Notes under the pieces: model-generated
What the model saw: only the letters and a program-made list of their open reading frames with translations
Databases searched by the model: none
What the model was told of the DNA's origin: nothing
Position numbers and translations under genes: made by a program
Shown: positions 1-5,215 of the stretch, one piece after another
Position numbering within the stretch: the first letter of the stretch is position 1
Layout: every line of letters starts with the position of its first letter
Source: Verrucomicrobiota bacterium
Lineage (GTDB): Bacteria > Verrucomicrobiota > Verrucomicrobiia > Verrucomicrobiales > Akkermansiaceae
DNA: 6,761 nt
Assembly (NCBI GenBank): GCA_008932955.1
Contig: WBXE01000128.1
Coordinates: 1 to 6,761, forward strand
Direction of reading: 5' to 3'

Positions 1-957
1 CTGATCGGCGTAGCCATGATAGCCAAAGCCGTAGAGGACATCGGTGGTCAAGCCGAAGCGGCCTTGGATGAGGTCGTTGGACAGGGCGATGCAATCGAAG
101 AATAACGGGGTTTTGGTGATATCGCGGTAGTTGGAATCCGTGTTCGAGGATTGGAAGCCGGGTGCGGTATCGTGCATGTAGCGCAACGAGGCGACCGAAG
201 AGTCAAGGTTGGCGTGGGACGAGTAATCATAACCGATCTTGCCGGTGTAGATGGTGCCGCCATCGAAATTGGAGAATTCGCGGACCTGGTCGTTGCCGTA
301 GACACCGAGTTCGTAGAGCCAATGTTCCTGGATGCCTTTGCCGTTGACCCAGACGCCGGTCAGATTGCCGGGATGCATGGCGTTGGTGAGCATGCTGCGC
401 TCAAAGGTCAAAATTTCGGTGGAGGAAATTTCCTGTTCGCGCGAAAACTTGATTTCGCGTTTGCCGACCGAGGCGTTGAGTGAGTCGCTGGGGGCGTAGG
501 TGATGTAGAGGTCGTAAATGTCCTTGTAGGGGGTGTAGCCGCCGGGGACGCCGTGCGGAGCGTCCAGCCCGTCCGTGTCAACGTCGATCTGGCCCTCTAC
601 TTTCCAGTTTTGGAACCATTTGCTCTTGAAGCCGAAATAGGCCCGCCGCGCCTCGATTTGGTCGGCCCAGACGGCCTCCTGCTTGCCACTTTTGCTGTAG
701 TCATGGATATCGAAGTGACCGTTGGTGGAGTGGCCATCCGCGTACTGGACTTGCAAGCGGCCTTGCAGGGTGAATTCCTGGAGAATCGGGTTGGACTCGT
801 CCTTGTAGAGGGTGAACAGGGACCAGAGCTTGTCGTAGGTGGTGTCGCCGATGTAGGTATTGCCGGTCAACAGGCCGGTGGCCTGCGGTGCGGCCTGGGC
901 GTGTGCCGGTATGGCGGTGCTGCTAAGCAGGGCGAGAAGGAGGAGAGGCTTGCGCAT
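1..957 (-). CDS. Phosphate-selective porin O/P-like outer-membrane protein (partial, C-terminus beyond the left edge)
   Basis: An open minus-strand frame runs from ATG at 957-955 to base 1 without a stop, giving the first 319 residues. The start is followed by a clear signal peptide: Arg2-Lys3, a leucine-rich core and an AHA|Q cleavage site after residue 21. The mature part reads as amphipathic beta strands rich in Tyr, Trp and Phe (for example RRAYFGFKSKWFQNWKVEGQ and DIYDLYITYAP). It includes the segment VGKREIKFSREQEISSTE followed by an ERS motif, which resembles the OprO/OprP family (Porin_O_P). Members form outer-membrane beta-barrel channels, some anion- or phosphate-selective, but the substrate cannot be read from this fragment. 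No Shine-Dalgarno sequence precedes the ATG. The gene diverges from the pgeF-ispE pair and may share the intergenic control region. Family call fairly sure; phosphate specificity is not. Confidence 0.8.
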   Translation of the reverse strand, partial: MRKPLLLLALLSSTAIPAHAQAAPQATGLLTGNTYIGDTTYDKLWSLFTLYKDESNPILQEFTLQGRLQVQYADGHSTNGHFDIHDYSKSGKQEAVWADQIEARRAYFGFKSKWFQNWKVEGQIDVDTDGLDAPHGVPGGYTPYKDIYDLYITYAPSDSLNASVGKREIKFSREQEISSTEILTFERSMLTNAMHPGNLTGVWVNGKGIQEHWLYELGVYGNDQVREFSNFDGGTIYTGKIGYDYSSHANLDSSVASLRYMHDTAPGFQSSNTDSNYRDITKTPLFFDCIALSNDLIQGRFGLTTDVLYGFGYHGYADQ

Positions 958-1119
958 GGGTGTCGTGTGGTTTGTGTTTATGCAGACTTGGCGCAGGAGC
1001 GCCGGCACGACGAAGTCATAATGCTACAGATTTGGGAAGAGAAAAAAATTAGGCCATGACGCAGGAAGCGGGCACGTCTGGATGCTGGCCGGTTGGAGCT
1101 GCTGCACGAAACTCTATCA

Positions 1120-1152
1120 TGTGACAATTTTGCCACATTACAAATTGTCACA
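1120..1152. promoter_or_regulatory. Perfect 11+11 bp inverted repeat, candidate operator
   Basis: TGTGACAATTT (1120-1130) and AAATTGTCACA (1142-1152) are perfect reverse complements around an 11-base spacer. The spacer begins within a further TTGCCACA (1130-1137), a one-mismatch copy of the half-site TTGTCACA. Half-sites are 22 bp apart, about two helical turns, so a dimeric regulator could bind one face of the DNA. The site is AT-rich against GC-rich surroundings. It lies between the divergent porin and pgeF genes, about 160 bp before the porin start and 43 bp before the proposed pgeF start. Resemblance to PhoB half-sites (TGTCA) is suggestive beside a porin of this family, but the direct spacing is 15 rather than the usual 11, so no regulator is assigned. 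Confidence 0.6.
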
Positions 1153-1159
1153 AAGCGGC

Positions 1160-1189
1160 TTGGCTCAACCCGCCTGCCACCTCTACGCT
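1160..1189 (+). promoter_or_regulatory. Possible pgeF-ispE promoter
   Basis: TTGGCT (1160-1165) and TACGCT (1184-1189) are separated by 18 bases and match the sigma-70 -35 and -10 boxes at 4/6 and 3/6. Transcription would begin near 1196, which is the GTG proposed as the pgeF start, so the message would be leaderless or nearly so. The match is weak; its support is the position just downstream of the 1120-1152 palindrome and a similar layout before tig. Confidence 0.25.
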
Positions 1190-1195
1190 ACCTGC

Positions 1196-1879
1196 GTGAC
1201 GGATCAACCAAGATTTTTGGATGCGCTGCAAGGATGCTATCCCGGGGTGCGCGGCGGCTGGGTGGAACGACTGCCAGGCGTGCCGATCAGCGGCGGGCGC
1301 GACGAGGCGATGCGCACCTTGCGCCCATACCATGAGGCGGCCGTCGCGGCTTTCGGTAGCCACCCGCAGCCGTGGTGGCGTGCCGAGCAAGTCCATGGTT
1401 CGGCTGTGGCTTGCGTCCCGGACGCCGCCCAAATCCTCGCCCCCGACGGCCTGCCCGTCGTCCCCGGCGTGGACGGCCTGATCACCAATCAGCCCGGCCA
1501 GGTGCTGGCGATTTACGTGGCCGACTGTGCCGCCATCTGGCTGGCCGACCGGGTCAGCGGGGCCATCGGCCTGTTGCACTCCGGCAAGCAGGGGACGGCC
1601 GGCGGGATTTTGGAAAATGCCTTGGCGCTTATGGCACAGACCTTTGGCACCCGGCCCGGCGACGTGACCGCGCTGCTCAGCCCGTGCATCCGGCCACCGG
1701 ACTACGAGGTGGATTTTGCCGCGCAAATCGCCCGTCAAGCGGCGCGGGCGGGGGTCGGCGAGTATTACGACAGCGGGGCCAACACGGCGGCGGATATTTC
1801 GCGATTTTACAGTTATCGGATTGAAAAAGGCCAAACCGGGCGCATGCTGGCGCTCGCCGTTAGAGATTGCTCGCCATGA
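1196..1879 (+). CDS. pgeF: Laccase-domain protein, PgeF/YfiH family (purine nucleoside phosphorylase / peptidoglycan editing factor)
   Basis: Proteins of this family (formerly multicopper polyphenol oxidase, DUF152) are zinc enzymes. They have been shown to phosphorolyse or deaminate purine nucleosides, and in E. coli to limit misincorporation of L-Ser into peptidoglycan. From GTG 1196 the product is 227 residues. Putative zinc ligands lie in EQVHGSAV (His67), YVADCAAIW (Cys111) and LLHSGKQGT (His128), in the family order and spacing. The C-terminal part has SPCIRPPDYEVDF and the SRFYSYRIEKG...GRMLAL block. The frame stays open upstream to ATG 1082 (265 residues), but the extra residues look unlike protein of this family and span the 1120-1152 palindrome. 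I therefore prefer GTG 1196; TTG 1160 is an alternative. The stop overlaps the ispE start (ATGA). The usual HAGWRG after the third ligand is replaced by HSGKQG. Family sure, start unsure. Confidence 0.85.
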   Translation: MTDQPRFLDALQGCYPGVRGGWVERLPGVPISGGRDEAMRTLRPYHEAAVAAFGSHPQPWWRAEQVHGSAVACVPDAAQILAPDGLPVVPGVDGLITNQPGQVLAIYVADCAAIWLADRVSGAIGLLHSGKQGTAGGILENALALMAQTFGTRPGDVTALLSPCIRPPDYEVDFAAQIARQAARAGVGEYYDSGANTAADISRFYSYRIEKGQTGRMLALAVRDCSP

Positions 1880-2727
1880 CGCCCTTCACCTTAGACGCCC
1901 CCGCCAAACTCAACCTCTCGTTGCGCGTACTCGCTCGCCGCGACGATGGTTTCCATGAAATCGACTCCCTGATGGTCAAACTCCCGCACTTGGCCGATCG
2001 CCTGCACTTTGAGCCAGCCGCCAGCTTTGAGTTTGCCTGCGACGAAGCGTCGCTGCCGAGCGACGACTCCAATCTGGTCGTCAAAGCCGTGCGTGCCTAC
2101 CAGGCAGCGACCCAGCTCCCCTGCAACTGCCGTATTTCCCTCGAAAAGCATATCCCCCACGCCGCCGGCTTGGGCGGCGGCAGCAGCGACGCCGCTGCCA
2201 CCTTGATCGGCTTGGAGCAAATCCACGAGGGCGCACTGGGCCCGCAACCCCTCGCCGCGCTGGCCGCCGGCTTGGGCAGCGATGTCGCGTTTTTCCTCAC
2301 TCCCGGTGCGGCCCGCTGCAGCGGTCGCGGTGAGATCGTCGAGCCCACGGCCTCGCCGCCAGCCTTGCCGGTGTTGTTGCTCAAACCTGCGTTTGCCATC
2401 GCGACGCCAGAAATTTACGCCCGCTGGCAGACTGCTACCGCCATTCCTGGCGTTCGCTACTCCCGGCAGGAGATCCAGGGGTTCGCTCTGGTCAATGACC
2501 TCGAAGCGCCGGTGTTCCAAAAATTCCGTTTTCTAGCCGAGCTCAAGCAATGGCTGCTGGCCCGCAAGGAAGTGGCCGCCGCCCTGTTGTGTGGCTCCGG
2601 TTCCACCGTGTTCGCGGTGCTGCACCCGGCGGCCGATGCCCAAGCCCTCGCCGCCGCCGCCCGCCTCGAACTCGATCCGGGCCTCTGGAGTTGGTCCGGC
2701 AGCACCCAAGGCCTGCCGGCCTTCTGA
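1876..2727 (+). CDS. ispE: 4-diphosphocytidyl-2-C-methyl-D-erythritol kinase
   Basis: IspE phosphorylates 4-diphosphocytidyl-2-C-methyl-D-erythritol with ATP at the 2-hydroxyl, the fourth step of the cytoplasmic MEP pathway to isoprenoid precursors. The 283-residue product has the GHMP-kinase hallmarks in order. APAKLNLSL (8-16) has the catalytic-site lysine Lys11, and RRDDGFHE (21-28) lies in the substrate-binding region. The ATP-binding glycine-rich loop is PHAAGLGGGSSDAAA (94-108). GSDVAFFL (134-141) carries the likely catalytic Asp136, and the C-terminal glycine motif is CGSGST (239-244). Length is normal. ATG 1876 is chosen because it forms an ATGA overlap with the pgeF stop and puts the APAK motif at the usual distance; an in-frame TTG at 1867 is possible. 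No Shine-Dalgarno sequence is seen, so initiation by coupling to pgeF translation is likely. Essential in MEP-pathway organisms. Confidence 0.96.
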   Translation: MTPFTLDAPAKLNLSLRVLARRDDGFHEIDSLMVKLPHLADRLHFEPAASFEFACDEASLPSDDSNLVVKAVRAYQAATQLPCNCRISLEKHIPHAAGLGGGSSDAAATLIGLEQIHEGALGPQPLAALAAGLGSDVAFFLTPGAARCSGRGEIVEPTASPPALPVLLLKPAFAIATPEIYARWQTATAIPGVRYSRQEIQGFALVNDLEAPVFQKFRFLAELKQWLLARKEVAAALLCGSGSTVFAVLHPAADAQALAAAARLELDPGLWSWSGSTQGLPAF

Positions 2728-2752
2728 CTCACTTGAAGATTTACCGTGGAGT

Positions 2753-2779
2753 CGCAAAGGACGCCAAGGGCCGCAAAGT
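2753..2779 (+). repeat. Short degenerate CGCAAAGG repeat, three units
   Basis: CGCAAAGG (2753-2760), CGCCAAGG (2762-2769) and CGCAAAGT (2772-2779) follow one another with one- and two-base gaps, starting 25 bases after the ispE stop. Similar degenerate GCAAAG-type short repeats are common between genes in environmental bacterial genomes; that link is from general knowledge, not from a search. Confidence 0.55.
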
Positions 2780-2823
2780 GGAATGGGTGCAAGCTTCTGA
2801 GTAACTTGCCCCTGATGCGGCAT

Positions 2824-2933
2824 GGTAGGGAGCGACGACTTTACTGTCGTCGTGCGGAAGCAACGCCCATGAACCGAGCCTTCGGCACTCATTTATGGGT
2901 CGCTCTTCCGCTACCACCACACGAATGTGGTGG
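2824..2933. repeat. Composite stem-loop element with three adjacent hairpins
   Basis: Three inverted repeats follow each other almost without gaps. Hairpin 1: CGACGAC (2833-2839), loop TTTACT, GTCGTCG (2846-2852). Hairpin 2 is nested: GCGGAAG (2854-2860) pairs with CTTCCGC (2905-2911), CCCAT (2866-2870) with ATGGG (2895-2899), and CCGA (2874-2877) with TCGG (2882-2885). Hairpin 3: CCACCACA (2914-2921), loop CGAA, TGTGGTGG (2926-2933). An outer alternative pairs GGTAG (2824-2828) and GAGCGAC (2830-2836) with CTACC (2911-2915) and GTCGCTC (2899-2905). It could be a dispersed REP-like element or a structured RNA; nothing here decides between them. Confidence 0.6.
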
Positions 2934-3024
2934 CTCCTTAGCCCAAGTGACTCCTAGTGGCACACCCCATCCCGCCCGCATGAAGCCAGCCTGCCGGATT
3001 TTTTACAATTCGTGCACGCCTCGT

Positions 3025-3054
3025 TTGACAAGCGCAGCCGCTTGCCCCTAGCCT
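3025..3054 (+). promoter_or_regulatory. Likely promoter of the tig-clpP-clpX cluster
   Basis: A perfect -35 box TTGACA (3025-3030) is followed after 18 bases by TAGCCT (3049-3054), which matches the -10 consensus at 3/6. Transcription would start near 3061, leaving a leader of about 27 bases before the tig ATG. An inverted repeat CAAGCG-CAGC-CGCTTG (3029-3044) lies between the two boxes and could be an operator. The -10 box is weak. Confidence 0.5.
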
Positions 3055-3087
3055 GCCCGTCCCGGCGCTCAAGTCCGGCCATCCATC

Positions 3088-4416
3088 ATGAATATTGTCG
3101 TCGAGAAGCAGCCAAAATGCGTCGCCACCCTGCGGGTTGAAATTCCTGCGGGCAAAGTCGCCAGCGAACGCAACCAAATCCTCCGTACCTACACCAACAA
3201 AGCCCGCATTCCCGGCTTTCGCCCCGGCAAGGCCCCGCTGGCGGTGGTGGAAAAGCGCTACGGCAAGGATATTGCCGACGAATTGCGCAGCAAACTCATC
3301 AACGAGGCCTACGACGAGGCGATCCAGCAGGAGTCGCTCAAGGTGCTCGAATTCGGTATGGCCCAGGCCATCACCGATCTGCCCGACGGCGGGTTGTCCT
3401 TCGAGACCACCCTCATGCTCGCTCCGGATGTGCAACTGCCTGAATACAAAGGGATCACCGTGATCGTGCCGCCGGCCGATTTGCCAGAGGAGGAATTGAC
3501 TCAACAATTCGAGTCACTCCGCGAGCGCTTCGCTGACTTTCAGCCCGTAGAGGACCGCGCTGCGGCGATGGGCGACTTCGCCGTCATTGACTACTCTTCC
3601 AGCGTCAATGGTCAAGCCACCGAGGAATTTCTCGGCAAACCCGCCGATTATCTCGCCGGCCGCCAAGATTTCTGGCTGCGTCTCGATGAGGGAGCCTTCC
3701 TCCCCGGTTTCTGCGTCCAACTCGTTGGCATGAACCCTGGTGAGTCCCGCGAAATTACGGTCACCCTGCCCGAAGACTTTCCCATCGAAGAATTGCGCAG
3801 TTGCGAGATGCTTTTCAGCAGCTCCCTCAAGGAAATTAAACGCGCCATCCTGCCAGACTTGGATGACGCCCTCGCCGCCCGCCTGGCCCCCGGCAAATCC
3901 ATCGAGGAAATTACCGCCGTCATCCGCGACAACATGCAGTATGAGCGCCAGCGCAAAATCAACGATATGAAGGTCAACCAGATCGTTGCCCACTTCAATG
4001 CCAACGTCGATTTCGAACTGCCCGACGAACTCATCGCCCAGGAAACCCAAACCCAGGCCGACTCCATGGTCGAACGCGGCATCCAAGCCGGCATGAGCGA
4101 GGACGAAGTGCAATCCCAGCAAGCCGAAATCTTCGCCACCGCCCAACACCAAGCGGTCTCCAACCTGCGCACCAATTTCATCCTCCAGGAAATTGCCCGC
4201 GTCGAAAATATCACCGTCAATGACAAGGAGCTCGTTGGCCACTTGGTCCAAATCGCTGCCTCCCGCAAGCTGGCGCCCCAAAAATTTATCAAGGACATGC
4301 AGCGCAGCGGGCGGATCAGCAATGTTCGCCAGTCGATGACCATCGGAAAGGCCATTGACTTCCTTGTCGAGCAAGCCATCGTCCAAGAGGACACTGCCAC
4401 CCCACTCAATGATTGA
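3088..4416 (+). CDS. tig: Trigger factor, ribosome-associated chaperone and peptidyl-prolyl isomerase
   Basis: Trigger factor docks at the ribosome exit tunnel, shields nascent chains and catalyses prolyl cis-trans isomerisation in the cytoplasm. The 442-residue product is close to the usual length (about 430). The N-terminal ribosome-binding domain carries the signature GFRPGKAP at residues 43-50. The FKBP-type domain covers roughly 155-245, with GDFAVIDY (162-169) and FLPGF (204-208). The rest is the helical, charged, Gln-rich substrate-binding domain that forms the two arms. ATG 3088 puts the signature at its normal position; no Shine-Dalgarno sequence precedes it. clpP begins 16 bases after the stop, so the two are almost surely co-transcribed, in the widely conserved tig-clpP-clpX order. 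Confidence 0.96.
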   Translation: MNIVVEKQPKCVATLRVEIPAGKVASERNQILRTYTNKARIPGFRPGKAPLAVVEKRYGKDIADELRSKLINEAYDEAIQQESLKVLEFGMAQAITDLPDGGLSFETTLMLAPDVQLPEYKGITVIVPPADLPEEELTQQFESLRERFADFQPVEDRAAAMGDFAVIDYSSSVNGQATEEFLGKPADYLAGRQDFWLRLDEGAFLPGFCVQLVGMNPGESREITVTLPEDFPIEELRSCEMLFSSSLKEIKRAILPDLDDALAARLAPGKSIEEITAVIRDNMQYERQRKINDMKVNQIVAHFNANVDFELPDELIAQETQTQADSMVERGIQAGMSEDEVQSQQAEIFATAQHQAVSNLRTNFILQEIARVENITVNDKELVGHLVQIAASRKLAPQKFIKDMQRSGRISNVRQSMTIGKAIDFLVEQAIVQEDTATPLND

Positions 4417-4432
4417 ATTCACTTCCCCAGCC

Positions 4433-5074
4433 ATGAGCCAATCTGCCCCACGCAATAGTTATTACGTCCCCATCGTCATCGAACAGGATGGCCGCGGCGA
4501 GCGCTCGTTCGACATTTACTCGCGCCTGCTCAAGGACCGCATCATCTTCATCGGCACCGGCATCGATGATTTTGTCGCCAACTCGGTCATCGCGCAGCTC
4601 CTGTTCCTGCAAATGCAGGACCCCAAAAAGGATATCCATATCTATATCAATTCCCCCGGCGGCTCTGTCACCGCCGGCCTCGCCATCTATGACACGATGC
4701 AATTCCTCACCTGCGATGTGAATACCTATTGCATCGGTATCGCCGCCTCCATGGGCTCCATCCTGCTCACCGCAGGCACCCCTGGCAAACGCTATTGCCT
4801 GCCCAATTCCCATGTCATGATTCATCAGGTGTCAGGCGGCGCCAGCGGCACGGCTTCCGACGTCGAACGCACCATCGGCTTCATGTTCAACCTGAAAAAA
4901 CGCCTCAACGGGATCCTTGCCAAACATACCAATAAATCCATCGAGCAAGTCGAACATGACTCGGATCGCGACAACTACATGTCCGCCGAAGAATCCGTCG
5001 CCTACGGCCTCGTCGACAAGGTCCTCGAAAGCCGCAAACAACTCCCCGATGCAGCCGGCGCTGCGAAAGCCTAA
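4433..5074 (+). CDS. clpP: ATP-dependent Clp protease proteolytic subunit
   Basis: ClpP is the serine peptidase that forms a double heptameric ring and degrades proteins threaded in by ClpX or ClpA/ClpC. From ATG 4433 the product is 213 residues. The catalytic triad is Ser106 in GIAASMGS, His131 in HVMIHQ and Asp180 in SDRDNYM; Ser-His and His-Asp spacings of 25 and 49 match E. coli ClpP. INSPGGSVTAGLAIYD (72-87) is the usual oxyanion-hole and substrate-strand region. The short leader before YYVPIVIEQDGRGERSFDIY could be a propeptide. An alternative ATG at 4409, overlapping the tig stop, would add eight residues; the frame also extends to 4355 inside tig. No Shine-Dalgarno sequence is seen. 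The TAA stop lies inside the first 32-bp repeat of the clpP-clpX gap. Confidence 0.96.
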   Translation: MSQSAPRNSYYVPIVIEQDGRGERSFDIYSRLLKDRIIFIGTGIDDFVANSVIAQLLFLQMQDPKKDIHIYINSPGGSVTAGLAIYDTMQFLTCDVNTYCIGIAASMGSILLTAGTPGKRYCLPNSHVMIHQVSGGASGTASDVERTIGFMFNLKKRLNGILAKHTNKSIEQVEHDSDRDNYMSAEESVAYGLVDKVLESRKQLPDAAGAAKA

Positions 5075-5102
5075 ATCTTAAATTATAAATTCTAAACGAA
5101 GA
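5071..5102 (-). repeat. 32-bp repeat, copy A (inverted)
   Basis: Read on the minus strand it starts TCTTCGTTTAGAATTT and ends ATTTAAGATTTAG. It differs from copy C at 3 of 32 positions and from copy B at 5, all central. On the plus strand it is four heptads from 5072 to 5099 (TAAATCT, TAAATTA, TAAATTC, TAAACGA). The first three bases of the first heptad are the clpP stop codon. Confidence 0.85.
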
Positions 5103-5118
5103 AACACGCACTTCTTCG
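5097..5118 (+). promoter_or_regulatory. Short hairpin that competes with the repeat-repeat stem
   Basis: CGAAGAA (5097-5103) and TTCTTCG (5112-5118) pair as a perfect 7-bp stem with an 8-base loop, followed by CCCCTTTTCC. The left arm is the end of repeat copy A, so this fold excludes full pairing of A with copy B or C. It could be a weak terminator, an attenuator-like switch or a by-product of the repeat; the T run is only four long and interrupted. Confidence 0.4.
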
Positions 5119-5128
5119 CCCCTTTTCC

Positions 5129-5160
5129 TCTTCGTTTAGAATTTCATACGTAAGATTTAG
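5129..5160 (+). repeat. 32-bp repeat, copy B (direct)
   Basis: It starts TCTTCGTTTAGAATTT and ends TAAGATTTAG. It differs from copy C at 2 of 32 positions; the similarity continues six bases further (TGTTTT against TGCTTT). The distance from start of B to start of C is 43 bp. Confidence 0.85.
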
Positions 5161-5171
5161 TGTTTTCTCCA

Positions 5172-5203
5172 TCTTCGTTTAGAATTTCATATTTAAGATT
5201 TAG
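5172..5203 (+). repeat. 32-bp repeat, copy C (direct), 12 bases before clpX
   Basis: This copy pairs best with inverted copy A: perfect runs of 16 and 13 bases on either side of three central mismatches. It ends just before the clpX start at 5216 and would form the clpX leader, so pairing with A could affect clpX translation or transcript ends. TAAGAT (5194-5199) resembles a -10 box at 4/6 but lacks a matching -35. Confidence 0.85.
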
Positions 5204-5215
5204 TGCTTTAAAAGT

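Larger units (their letters stand above)
958..1195. other. Divergent intergenic region between the porin and pgeF
   Basis: These 238 bases separate two divergently read genes, so promoters for both directions should lie here. Visible elements are the 33-bp palindrome at 1120-1152, an A7 run at 1043-1049 (a T run on the porin strand), and a small hairpin at 990-1003 (GGCGC, loop AGGA, GCGCC) that would lie in the porin 5' leader about 33 bases before its ATG. I could not identify a convincing -35/-10 pair for the porin. Confidence 0.5.
2728..3087. other. Gene-free 360-bp stretch with repeats and the tig promoter
   Basis: No credible coding frame crosses this gap; those present match no family and run through inverted repeats. 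It holds a short CGCAAAGG-type repeat (2753-2779), three adjacent stem-loops (2833-2933), an 8-bp palindrome CGTGCACG (3011-3018) and a likely promoter (3025-3054). No U-tract terminator for the pgeF-ispE transcript is seen, though the stem-loops could act in termination with Rho or stabilise the 3' end. Confidence 0.6.

Noticed and set aside
553..1059. Plus-strand open frame of 168 codons at the left side
   Set aside because: It lies antisense to the porin, whose signal peptide and barrel strands give the clearly better reading.
1120..1152. Canonical Pho box or CRP site
   Set aside because: TGTCA half-sites are present, but direct spacing is 15 rather than 11; TGTGA/TCACA half-sites are present, but far beyond the 6-bp CRP gap.
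4355..4432. N-terminal extension of ClpP reaching back into tig
   Set aside because: The extra residues lie mostly within the tig coding region and are not ClpP-like; ATG 4433 gives a normal-length protein.
3514..4455. Long minus-strand open frame of 313 codons opposite tig
   Set aside because: It is a mirror of the tig codon pattern, has no recognisable domain, and tig is unambiguous by motif.
5071..5203. CRISPR-like array
   Set aside because: Only three copies, one inverted, with unequal spacers of 26 and 11 bases and no cas genes in the window.
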